A stretch of 36,839 bases of DNA from Chloroflexota bacterium (GTDB lineage: Bacteria > Chloroflexota > UBA5177). The stretch spans positions 1-36,839 of the forward strand of contig JANWJD010000134.1 in the NCBI GenBank assembly GCA_025449555.1. Reading direction: 5' to 3'. The notes under the pieces are model-generated. The model was given only the letters and a program-made list of their open reading frames with translations, was not told where the DNA came from and did not search any database. Position numbers and translations under genes: made by a program. This document shows, one piece after another, positions 1-8,339 of this stretch. Numbering within the stretch: position 1 is the stretch's first letter; each line of letters begins with the position of its first letter.

Positions 1-933
1 AAGGCCGATGGCGACGCGCTCACGGCGCTTGGAGCCCGGTCGGACGTCGTGGCGCTCGATGCGGAGGTTGGAAACTCCACATTTACCGAAGAGTTCGCGG
101 AGGCATATCCGGATCGATTCTTCCAGATCTGGATTGCCGAACAACAAATGCTGGCAGCGGCCGTCGGTCTGCAGGTGCGACACTACAAACCGTTCGCGGC
201 CACGTTCGCCGCGTTTCTGTCCCGGGCCTACGACTTCATCCGCATGTCGGCGATCTCGGAAGCGGATATCAAGTTGGCCGGTTCCCACGCCGGTGTTTCG
301 ATTGGTGAGGACGGTCCATCGCAAATGGCGCTCGAAGACCTCGCCTCGCTGCGCGCAGTACACGGAAGTACCGTGCTGTACCCCTGCGATGCGAACCAGA
401 CGGCCAAGCTGATGGGAGAGATGGCTGACCTGCCGGGAATCGTCTACATGCGCACCACCCGGGCTGCTACGCCGGTGATCTATTCTGCCGACGAGACGTT
501 TCCGATTGGGGGCAGCAAAGTCTTGCGGGAATCGGACAACGACCTGATCACGGTGGTGGCTGCCGGCATCACGGTCGGTGAAGCGCTGGCCGCATACGAT
601 CGACTGCAGTCGATCGGCATCAACATCCGAGTCGTGGACGCATACTCGGTAAAGCCAATCGACGCCGAGACGTTGCTCCGCTGCGCCCGGGAGAGCGAGA
701 ACGGCATTATTACGGTCGAAGACCACTGGCCGGAGGGTGGCCTGGGTGAAGCCGTCCTCCACGCCGTGACTGAGACTGCCGAGCATGGGACGGCTACGCC
801 GCCGCTGGTGAAGATTATCGGTGTGCAGGGGATGCCGACCAGCGGAACGCCGGACCAGCTCCTGCACGCGGCGGGTATCGACGCCGATGCGATCGTCGCG
901 GCCGTGCAAGAGATGACCGGAGATCGTTCGTGA
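1..933 (+). CDS. tkt: Transketolase, C-terminal part (5' truncated by window edge)
   Basis: Frame 1 is open from base 1 (KADGDALTALGARSDVVALDAEVGNSTF...). It carries transketolase motifs RFFQIWIAEQQM, GSHAGVSIGEDGPSQMALEDLA and TVEDHWPEGGLGEAV. Stop at 931-933. Confidence 0.95.
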   Translation, partial: KADGDALTALGARSDVVALDAEVGNSTFTEEFAEAYPDRFFQIWIAEQQMLAAAVGLQVRHYKPFAATFAAFLSRAYDFIRMSAISEADIKLAGSHAGVSIGEDGPSQMALEDLASLRAVHGSTVLYPCDANQTAKLMGEMADLPGIVYMRTTRAATPVIYSADETFPIGGSKVLRESDNDLITVVAAGITVGEALAAYDRLQSIGINIRVVDAYSVKPIDAETLLRCARESENGIITVEDHWPEGGLGEAVLHAVTETAEHGTATPPLVKIIGVQGMPTSGTPDQLLHAAGIDADAIVAAVQEMTGDRS

Positions 934-1050
934 CAGGCGACCACCACTGACCAATACACCGGCGGGCTGCGTCCACTATTGGCGGAGTGGGCTCAGTCCG
1001 CTGTGCCCGTTGGCGGACGGTTGCATGACCTACGCATGAGGGAGGAGATG

Positions 1051-1335
1051 ATGGACGAACAATCCGAGTCCAGGAATGTCACCGACAATCAGAACGATGA
1101 CTGGGACCGAACGGTCCCGCTCGACGAGGCACAGCAAACCGCGGGCGAGGCCGATCCCGACGACTTCGGCAGCACCTCGCCGACCGAGAGCGGCCTCACG
1201 GCCGGAGGTGAAGGAACGGGCATAGGCCAGGAAGACCAGGGTGCAGGTGGGACGCCGTACACCGAGGGATATGTTACCGGCGGCGCACATCATCCCACCA
1301 TCGCCGACCTGCCTCGGAACAGTGAGGATCGGTAG
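1051..1335 (+). CDS. Small acidic hypothetical protein
   Basis: ORF with GGAGG at 1041-1045 before the ATG at 1051 (MDEQSESRNVTDNQNDDWDRTVPLDEAQ...). Low complexity, no recognised domain. Confidence 0.6.
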   Translation: MDEQSESRNVTDNQNDDWDRTVPLDEAQQTAGEADPDDFGSTSPTESGLTAGGEGTGIGQEDQGAGGTPYTEGYVTGGAHHPTIADLPRNSEDR

Positions 1336-1460
1336 GATCTACCTACCTCCTCACGTCGGCTGTAGGGCCATCCTATTCGAGTCGTGCGGCCTCCGGCCAG
1401 AAGAGGCGCTACAGTGGCTTAGAGCCCTCTATCTATGGGCACGCTTGCTGGACCAAGGAC

Positions 1461-1817
1461 GTGATGAAAATGACCGACGACAATGGCTGCTCTCACCTCG
1501 ACCAAATTCACGAGGTAGAAGCAAGTACGGACGGGTGTGAGGACTGCATCAAAATCGGGGACTTCTGGATGCATTTGCGGCTGTGCATGGAGTGCGGTCA
1601 CGTGGGCTGTTGTGACCAGTCCAAAAACAAGCATGCAACCGCACACTTCCACCAAACCCAGCACCCCATCATTAAATCGTTCGAACCGGGCGAGGACTGG
1701 GGTTGGTGCTTCGTGGACGAGGTGGAAGTCGATGAGCGCTGGCCGATTCGAGGCATGAAAGTACACACCCGCGCAGCCGATCGAGAGAACGAGCGTCTGT
1801 ACTACCGTCACCGGTAG
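1461..1817 (+). CDS. UBP-type zinc finger domain protein
   Basis: CSHLDQI...GCEDC...LCMECGHVGCCDQSKNKHATAHFHQTQHPIIKSFEPGEDWGWC matches the ZnF-UBP Cys/His ligand pattern. Confidence 0.85.
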   Translation: MMKMTDDNGCSHLDQIHEVEASTDGCEDCIKIGDFWMHLRLCMECGHVGCCDQSKNKHATAHFHQTQHPIIKSFEPGEDWGWCFVDEVEVDERWPIRGMKVHTRAADRENERLYYRHR

Positions 1818-1838
1818 CGTCACCACCCACTGACAATG

Positions 1839-1871
1839 AAAGAGGCGCCGCGTTGGTCGCAGCGCCTCTTT
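1839..1871. terminator. Bidirectional hairpin terminator between convergent genes
   Basis: AAAGAGGCGC-N13-GCGCCTCTTT: 10-bp perfect stem with A/T ends, located between the stop at 1817 (+) and the gene end at 1894 (-). Confidence 0.75.
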
Positions 1872-1893
1872 CCGATGGTGCGTCAGAAGTCGA

Positions 1894-3513
1894 CTACACG
1901 ACCGTGAAGTCGATGAATGCCTGGGTCGTCTGCTGACCATGCCACAACTGGAGTGTCACATACCCTTGATTTGAATGCTTACTGATGGCCCTGTTCGGAA
2001 CGGTGAACTTCGTGGACCAGTGACCATTCGCATCGGTGTTCGTGTAGTAGTCGTGGCGCAGGCCGGACGGGAAGATGGAATGCGCCCAGATGCCCAGCGT
2101 GGTGTGGAGTGTGGACTGGATTACGATGACGTCATACGTCCCGTGGCGCACAGTGTGGTACCACAGCGAGGTCCACTGGAAGTTGAGATTACTGGGGTGC
2201 GCGCTGACGGGGAGTACGGTGAGTTGATCGGACGCGTGTACGCCGGACGCCGCAGCGGTGACGGTGTACGTGCCCTGGGCCGATTTAAATGGAACTCGCA
2301 GCGAGGTCGAGAAGCTACCGTTGCTGTCGGCGAAAACCGACTTGGAGATGGCGCGGTTGCCGCCTCCTCGCAGGTCGATCGTCGTGCTCACGGTGACCGT
2401 TACGTTCGCTGGGAATCCAGTGCCTGAAACGGAAATGTCTTGGTTCGGCAGCGTCCTATGCGGCAGCGCGGAAACAACTGTGTGCAGTGGTTTCGCCGTC
2501 GGCTGAGCGGTTGGCTTTGGAGTCGGCTGGGCCGTGGGCTTCGGGGTCGGCCGGGTTGGGCGCGCCACGACATTGAGTTTGGCGTAATGCTTCTGGCTCG
2601 TGTCGACACTGGTGGCAACCACCGTGTACGTGCCGGGACTGGTGTAACCCGGGATGGCGATGTACTTCGTGAAGTTGCCGTTGCCATCGGTTGAGGCCGT
2701 GACGGACAGGGTTTGCTGGCCGCTACTGGTATTGATGGTGATCTGGAGCCGCACCTGAGCGTATGAAACGAAGCCGCGACCCACGATGCCGGCCGATGTG
2801 CCCACCGTCGCCGATGATTTGACGAGCACGATGTAGGCCCGGTAGACGACGTAGACCCGACCGGGAGCCTGCTTGGTGCTGGTCTGGCCGGCGGCCGTGA
2901 CGGCCGCAAATCCGACCTTGGCTCCATTTGGAGGCGTGACCACGACGTTGTACACATTGCCATGTGCGTCGGCGTTGGGCGTTCGGGTGACAACCACGTC
3001 GTTGCCGCTGTAGGTCGGGAACGTGATCTGAATCTTCACCGCTTCGTTGGGCGCGAATCCCAGCGCATCGATGTAAAACGGCAAATGTGCGATCACGGCT
3101 GCCGAGGCAGTCGGAGCACCCGTGCGCACGACGATCAGCGGCAGGATCGTCAACCGGGTTGTGGCCGAGATTCCGTGTGCATCCTTGGCGGTGAGCGTGT
3201 ACGTGGCCGCCCCGACGTCGCGCGGCAGGGTCAAGTGCGCGGAGAAACTACCATTCGAGCCAACCACGGCCGTGGTCTGGATGTGTTGGCTGTGGCCGGC
3301 CACGGGAGCGTCAATGTAGACCGTGGCATTGTCGGGCGACGTGAAGCCAAAGCCGTTGACCACCACAGTCGCGCCCTGCGGGACCGTGGCGTGTGGGAGT
3401 TGTAGGCTGGCCGCGGCGTTCACGGTTGCCGTGGCCGGCGGCAGCGTGAACGCGAGGACAGCCACGATGAGAGCCGCAAGGACCGGAATATTGAACCAGG
3501 ATCTAATTTTCAT
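1894..3513 (-). CDS. Secreted Ig/IPT-TIG-like repeat protein with Pro/Thr/Lys-rich linker
   Basis: N-terminal signal peptide (MKIRSWFNIPVLAALIVAVLAFTLPPATATVNA). Repeated 'V.G.GF....V.I......G......T...G.F......P....GTYTV.A' units. Linker PTRPTPKPTAQPTPKPTAQPTAKP. Confidence 0.75.
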   Translation of the reverse strand: MKIRSWFNIPVLAALIVAVLAFTLPPATATVNAAASLQLPHATVPQGATVVVNGFGFTSPDNATVYIDAPVAGHSQHIQTTAVVGSNGSFSAHLTLPRDVGAATYTLTAKDAHGISATTRLTILPLIVVRTGAPTASAAVIAHLPFYIDALGFAPNEAVKIQITFPTYSGNDVVVTRTPNADAHGNVYNVVVTPPNGAKVGFAAVTAAGQTSTKQAPGRVYVVYRAYIVLVKSSATVGTSAGIVGRGFVSYAQVRLQITINTSSGQQTLSVTASTDGNGNFTKYIAIPGYTSPGTYTVVATSVDTSQKHYAKLNVVARPTRPTPKPTAQPTPKPTAQPTAKPLHTVVSALPHRTLPNQDISVSGTGFPANVTVTVSTTIDLRGGGNRAISKSVFADSNGSFSTSLRVPFKSAQGTYTVTAAASGVHASDQLTVLPVSAHPSNLNFQWTSLWYHTVRHGTYDVIVIQSTLHTTLGIWAHSIFPSGLRHDYYTNTDANGHWSTKFTVPNRAISKHSNQGYVTLQLWHGQQTTQAFIDFTVV

Positions 3514-3666
3514 ACTTCTTCCCCTTTGCTTGTTTCTGTTGTGTGATGGGTAGCATCCTCCTGCACTACCAGGGGAAAGTACGGCAACTGCTGTGCCACG
3601 TATCTGCGTTTGCTGAACAAATCCTTACCTGGACATAAACGCTTCCTTAATGCGGAATCCTTGGGG

Positions 3667-3695
3667 TTCCCATCATGTACTCGGCTGGATATACT
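3667..3695 (+). promoter_or_regulatory. Predicted sigma70-type promoter for membrane operon
   Basis: TTCCCA (3667-3672) - 17 bp - TATACT (3690-3695), upstream of the GTG start at 3770. Confidence 0.4.
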
Positions 3696-3769
3696 GGTCC
3701 TTATTAGAAACGTGGGTTCATGTCGGATCACAGATCGCGGGCGAGAAGCCGGCAGGAGGAACGAGACTC

Positions 3770-4384
3770 GTGGCCGAAGCGACTTTAATCGGCACCTTAC
3801 CGCGCACTGAGGCTCCGGGTGCACCGCCGCGTACCGACTTCCAGATCGTGCCGCTCGCCGGCCTTCCTATCGTGGCCGCGATCATCGCAGGCCTGATAGT
3901 TGCGATTGCCGGCAATTGGCTGTGGGCCCTCGATTTCTTCCACGTAGTGGGCGGCGGCCTCTGGACTGGGATCGATCTCTTCGTCGGATTTGTGATTGGC
4001 CCGATCCTGGGAGGGCTATCTCTGCAGGCTCGAAGAGAGTTTTCGATCCGGTTTATGCCAAAGATGTTGCTGATCATGCCGACCCTCGTCACGATGACAC
4101 TCGCGTCGGGCTGGCAGCTCGCCCGTCACGTCGGAAACCTTTCGCCCTCGTACGCCCACCATTCCTGGTTGGTAGCATCGTTCATCGTGGTTGGCGTGAT
4201 GTCCGTGATCGCGATCGGCTTTCTGGAGCCAGCGAATCTGGCCGTTCTGTACGAAATGAAGAAGCCGCATCCCAACGGCGAACGGATAGCCCGGCTCATG
4301 CGCCGTTTCATCTACACGGCGGGGATCACCGGGGCCATGCAGGTGGCAACCCTCATCATCATGACCAGGATCACGACATGGTAG
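3770..4384 (+). CDS. Multi-pass integral membrane protein (tentatively CopD/DUF2269-like)
   Basis: GTG at 3770 preceded by AGGAGGA (3754-3760); the ORF-track start at 3650 is upstream of the SD. Several TM segments; His in FFHVVGGGLWTGIDLF. Confidence 0.7.
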   Translation: MAEATLIGTLPRTEAPGAPPRTDFQIVPLAGLPIVAAIIAGLIVAIAGNWLWALDFFHVVGGGLWTGIDLFVGFVIGPILGGLSLQARREFSIRFMPKMLLIMPTLVTMTLASGWQLARHVGNLSPSYAHHSWLVASFIVVGVMSVIAIGFLEPANLAVLYEMKKPHPNGERIARLMRRFIYTAGITGAMQVATLIIMTRITTW

Positions 4385-4812
4385 CCGGCGAAACCGGTAG
4401 CACCTCGATGGGCACGCCACAGGAGCGACCGCTCCCGCCGATCTCCGAGCTGGCCACGGGTTCACTGGCGCTAATCGTGGTCGGCGGCATCTATCTCGCG
4501 GCGTACGTTCCTCGGACCGTACCACTCGCGCCTGCGATCGCGTTGTTGGTCATCTCCGCGGTAATCCTGGCAGCCAACGTCATCATGCTGCGTCGCGTAC
4601 CGGACTTTGGCTGGGACCGTTTCTTCCAGGTCTTCAAGTGGGTGTTGCTCGCGTACACGATCATCGCCGGGATGATTGGCTACGCCTTCGTGACCGACGG
4701 CACCAGAGGATCCGTGCTGGTGGTGCTGCTGCTGATGCTGGTTGTGTTCGCGGTTGATATTCCATTCTTGCTGGCATTCTCGGTCGCCAGGTATGCGGAG
4801 CCCGAAGCCTAG
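4378..4812 (+). CDS. Integral membrane protein, translationally coupled to the upstream gene
   Basis: ATG at 4378 overlaps the end of the upstream gene (stop TAG 4382-4384). Four predicted TM helices (MVAGETGSTSMGTPQERPLPPISELATGSLALIVVGG...). The ORF-track start at 3916 lies out of frame inside the upstream gene. Confidence 0.7.
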   Translation: MVAGETGSTSMGTPQERPLPPISELATGSLALIVVGGIYLAAYVPRTVPLAPAIALLVISAVILAANVIMLRRVPDFGWDRFFQVFKWVLLAYTIIAGMIGYAFVTDGTRGSVLVVLLLMLVVFAVDIPFLLAFSVARYAEPEA

Positions 4813-4852
4813 AGTTGTTTTCGGACAAAGGGAGGAGGTCGTAGGCCGGCCC
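4808..4852 (+). repeat. Copy A of a diverged ~46-bp noncoding repeat
   Basis: CCTAGAGTTGTTTTCGGACAAAGGGAGGAGGTCGTAGGCCGGCCC; ungapped alignment with 18095-18140 gives about 79% identity by eye. Confidence 0.45.
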
Positions 4853-4854
4853 CA

Positions 4855-5634
4855 TCAACCGCCGAGCGCGGAATTCGCAGCGAGCAAAGCACCCTCAACT
4901 TGCCTGACGTGCGCCACATATTCAGCCGTGCCGTTCAGATAACCGCGGCGTGCCAAATTGCCCGGCCCTTCGTAATATGCCGCCAGGGCAGATGACTCGT
5001 CGTTCTGATACGTGCTGAGAAGCGAGTGCAGCCAGAAGAGGCCGGCGGCGACGTTGTCGTTAGCGATGGTTGGGTCGATGGACACACCGAGGTCCTTCGA
5101 CGCGAGATTGCTTGTGTCTGGTTCGACCTGCATGATGCCGACCGCACCGGTGGGACTGCGCGCATCCTGCTGGAGCCTGCTTTCCTGCCACGCCACGGCC
5201 AGCGCCAGAGCCGGGCGGATACCAAACCTCCTGGCTCCCTGGACCACCAGGCCCTCGTTGCCTCCGAACGGATCTGAACTCATGCGACTCCACATCCGCG
5301 CGGCGTCAACGGTCACTATTGTGCCCGGCACCAACGTTCCTCTCGTCTGCGAGACCAGGCTCGCAGGGTCAGCGGCAAAGAGGGACGACACACCGGCGAC
5401 GGTATCGCCGGCCACGATCGTGTACCGAAATGGCGCGGTTGCCGCCACGCTCGTGCGCCCGCCATCGACCGCGGACCGAGCGCCGAATGCCGCGATGGTG
5501 GCGAGAATGAGAACCGTGACGGCGCCGAGCAACCATGGTCGGCGGAAGAACTGCCACTGCCGGCGCGTGGTGGTGCGACGGGTCCGGCTGCGAGAGGATC
5601 GCGTGCCCGCAGAACGGGTCTTTTTCTGTATCAA
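4855..5634 (-). CDS. LysM-like plus lytic transglycosylase (SLT) domain protein
   Basis: TM anchor, LysM-like YTIVAGDTVAGVSSLFAADPASLV, then SLT motifs ALAVAWQESRLQQDARSPTGAVGIMQVEP...AAYYEGPGNLARRG. Confidence 0.88.
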   Translation of the reverse strand: MIQKKTRSAGTRSSRSRTRRTTTRRQWQFFRRPWLLGAVTVLILATIAAFGARSAVDGGRTSVAATAPFRYTIVAGDTVAGVSSLFAADPASLVSQTRGTLVPGTIVTVDAARMWSRMSSDPFGGNEGLVVQGARRFGIRPALALAVAWQESRLQQDARSPTGAVGIMQVEPDTSNLASKDLGVSIDPTIANDNVAAGLFWLHSLLSTYQNDESSALAAYYEGPGNLARRGYLNGTAEYVAHVRQVEGALLAANSALGG

Positions 5635-5676
5635 TGAACCGATTGCACCCTTCCCTGATTAACTCCATACTGCTGA

Positions 5677-6513
5677 TCACTCCGACAGCGCGACGTCGTC
5701 TTCGGTGACGTTGTAAGACACCATCCCTTCTTCGTGGAGTGTCCGCACTAATCCTCGCACGCGCTCGTCGTCCCTGTTGGGATAGGGAAGCGCCTCCAGC
5801 AGTCCATCCATCGTCACCCGTCCACTGGCTCGCAGCGCATCGACGATCCGTCCCCGCCAGAACCGATTGCTACTTGTGAACGGTTCGGTTGGTTCCCCGG
5901 CCCGTCGGGGCGTGGCTTTCTGTACCAGCGCGCCGTAATCCATCAGCGCCTGGTTCCAATCTGCGGCTCGCCCTGCCGGCAATACTCGTTCCGCCAACTC
6001 CCAGGTCTCGCGCTCGCTGAGGTCATGCCCCGCGAAGCCCGACAGCACCCGCCGAACATTGGTATCGACCACGGGCACATGGGCTCCGAATGCAAAGGAC
6101 GCAACCGCCCGGGCGGTATACCTGCCGATGCCCGGCAGCCGCTCGAGTTCCGCCACCGTGGCGGGAAGCCGGCCACCGTACTCACGGCACGCAATCTCGG
6201 CGGCGCGCTTCAAATTCAGCGCTCGTCGGTTGTACCCCAGTCCCTGCCACTGCCGCAAGACATCGGCCGTCGAGGCCTCTGCCAGGCTCTGCAACGTCGG
6301 GAAGCGTTCCAGGAATGTCAGGTACTTCGGAATGACACGATCCACCTGGGTCTGCTGGAGCATGATCTCGCTCACCAGGATGTGATACGGATCAGAGTCG
6401 CCGCGCCAGGGGAGGTCGCGCTTGAAGTTGTCGTACCAGGTAAGGATATGTTGCTGGAACCGGCCGATCGACTCGGCAGTGAGATCTACGATTCCCGTGC
6501 TTGTAGGCGTCAC
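5677..6513 (-). CDS. mutY: A/G-specific adenine glycosylase (MutY-like), lacking the Fe-S cluster cysteines
   Basis: LPWRGDSDPYHILVSEIMLQQTQVDRVIPKY, LPGIGRYTARAVASFAFG and VVDTNVRRVL match MutY. The region after ALMDYGALVQ contains no Cys. Confidence 0.88.
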   Translation of the reverse strand: MTPTSTGIVDLTAESIGRFQQHILTWYDNFKRDLPWRGDSDPYHILVSEIMLQQTQVDRVIPKYLTFLERFPTLQSLAEASTADVLRQWQGLGYNRRALNLKRAAEIACREYGGRLPATVAELERLPGIGRYTARAVASFAFGAHVPVVDTNVRRVLSGFAGHDLSERETWELAERVLPAGRAADWNQALMDYGALVQKATPRRAGEPTEPFTSSNRFWRGRIVDALRASGRVTMDGLLEALPYPNRDDERVRGLVRTLHEEGMVSYNVTEDDVALSE

Positions 6514-6662
6514 GATTCATAGTAATGGGCGTGTTTGCAAGGTGCCGCTGGAGTCCTCACCCGACCCTCCCTTGCAAGACATGGCGCGCATCTCACACGT
6601 TCGTATCGGCGCGAACGCCTATCCAACGGCGAGTGTTCCCGCCCCCACGGACGGGAAAGGTG

Positions 6663-6965
6663 TCAGCCCGGCAGTTTGGCTGCCAGCACGTCGATCGGCT
6701 TGATGTCTGGCGGTGCGCTCAAAAGATCATCGGCCCTGCTCATGAGAGCAGCCGCTATTGGACCATTGAGGTGGGCCTGTCGACCTTCGTCTCCCGGGAA
6801 GAAATCGACGATACCGTAGGTCGAGGAGTCGATCCTGATCGCAAACCAGGCAGTGGTTTGGGGCTCAGCGTTCGCGAGTGGCAGCGCGCTCGCGAGGAAG
6901 TCCGCCACTTCTTGCTCTTTTCCTGGCTTCGCCTTCAATGTAGCCAACAGTCCAACTGTTACCAT
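6663..6965 (-). CDS. Antibiotic biosynthesis monooxygenase (ABM)-domain protein
   Basis: MVTVGLLATLKAKPGKEQEVADFLASAL...TTAWFAIRIDSSTYGIVDFFPGDEGRQAHLNGPIAAAL pattern. Confidence 0.8.
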   Translation of the reverse strand: MVTVGLLATLKAKPGKEQEVADFLASALPLANAEPQTTAWFAIRIDSSTYGIVDFFPGDEGRQAHLNGPIAAALMSRADDLLSAPPDIKPIDVLAAKLPG

Positions 6966-7215
6966 GACGCTCCTCCTCCATAGTCGACGGAATCATCGCC
7001 CACGATGGGCGTCCCTACCTTCACTCTATAGGACCCATTCTTCACGAGCCCGCATCTCTGGACACGCGTCGATCCAATTGTCTCAGCCGTTCCGCAGTCC
7101 GGCTCTGATCCAAATCTGGGCGGCACGCGTAGTACCTCCCGTAGGCCACCTCGGCCGCCGTGCGCCGTGGCTGGTTTGCCGACGCACGAAGAAAGACACC
7201 CATTAGGGAGATGCA

Positions 7216-8082
7216 GTGAGCGACAACAACAATCCAATCGGGTTCACGGGACGCCTCAATCAGCCGGTGAGCCGGCGGAAACTACTCGCCATTGCGGCCG
7301 GCGCCACCGGCGCGGTAGTCGCGGGCTCGCGTGTAACTTCTGCGTTTGCCGCGGACAATACCTCCGGTGATACCGCACAACAGATCGCGATCGCTGCGCT
7401 GGTCGCCGAAGACCTGGCGACAACGTTCTACTACAACGGACTGGTGGGCCTGGTTATCCAGGATACGAGTCTGGCCGGAAAGAATGGTACTGCGACGCAG
7501 GTCGCGCAAAATACCCACAAAAGCAACGTCGGCAATGTGGATTATCTGCGAGCCGCGCTCCAGGAGGAGATCGACCACGCCAATCTGCTTCGACCGTACG
7601 GCGGCTTCTCAGGTACCGGTGGAAGCGACCCCTATCAGACGTTTTACTTTCCGAACGGCACATTCGATACTCTCAGCCCGTTCCTGGCCATACTCGACGC
7701 GCTTGAGAACGCCTTCATCGGTGCGTACCTGGCGGCGGTAAAAGAGTTTGCCCAATTGGCGGCAGACGCGGGAAGTGGCACCACGGCGGCTGCGACTTAC
7801 GAGTCGCTGGCGCAAGTCGCCGCATCGATCCTGGGAGTTGAGTCTGAGCATCGCGTGCTGGGTCGCGTCATTGGGAACCAGAACCCAGCCAACAACCTCT
7901 GTTACGAGCAGCAGGACGGCATCTCAAGCGTGTATAACCCGCCGGCCTCGAGCGGATCGGCCGTCTACGCTCTCACCCCGTTCCTCACAGCCGGCGCGGG
8001 AAAGTCCGCGTACTCCCTGGCGACCGCTCTCGCGGGTGCGCCCAGTGTTTCACTTGCTTGTACCGGTAATCCTCCGAGTTAA
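7216..8082 (+). CDS. Tat-exported ferritin-like domain protein
   Basis: GTG start. Tat signal SRRKLLAIAAGATGAVVAGSRVTSAFA. Ferritin-like helices with EEIDHAN and ESEHRV (ExxH) motifs. Confidence 0.85.
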   Translation: MSDNNNPIGFTGRLNQPVSRRKLLAIAAGATGAVVAGSRVTSAFAADNTSGDTAQQIAIAALVAEDLATTFYYNGLVGLVIQDTSLAGKNGTATQVAQNTHKSNVGNVDYLRAALQEEIDHANLLRPYGGFSGTGGSDPYQTFYFPNGTFDTLSPFLAILDALENAFIGAYLAAVKEFAQLAADAGSGTTAAATYESLAQVAASILGVESEHRVLGRVIGNQNPANNLCYEQQDGISSVYNPPASSGSAVYALTPFLTAGAGKSAYSLATALAGAPSVSLACTGNPPS

Positions 8083-8106
8083 TCCGGACGATCTTCCATC
8101 GCTGCA

Positions 8107-8138
8107 GGGCCCCGTGCGCTTCGAAACGCACGGGGCCC
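8107..8138 (+). terminator. Strong hairpin terminator
   Basis: GGGCCCCGTGCG-N8-CGCACGGGGCCC perfect 12-bp stem, 25 nt downstream of the stop at 8082. Confidence 0.75.
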
Positions 8139-8339
8139 TTGCGGCGACCGCGTGCCAATGAGTCCCCACTGCTCGACCTTCAATCGCCGGCCATTCTGAG
8201 TGACCATCGAGCGCGACCGCTACCCTCCTGATCGGTCATATCCGCTACAACTGGGGTGAGCGGGCGCTACCGCATCCAACGACCAGGTCCTCCATGGATT
8301 CTGCTGAGCGCCGGCCGGGTGATCAGATCGAGGTATGCG

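Noticed and set aside
2400-2993. 197-aa ORF in another frame of the Ig-like gene
   Set aside because: S/R/P-rich frame-shifted translation of the repeat protein, not independent coding.
3916-4377. N-terminal 154 aa of the track ORF 3916..4812
   Set aside because: Out-of-frame reading through the upstream membrane gene. The real start is most likely the ATG at 4378.
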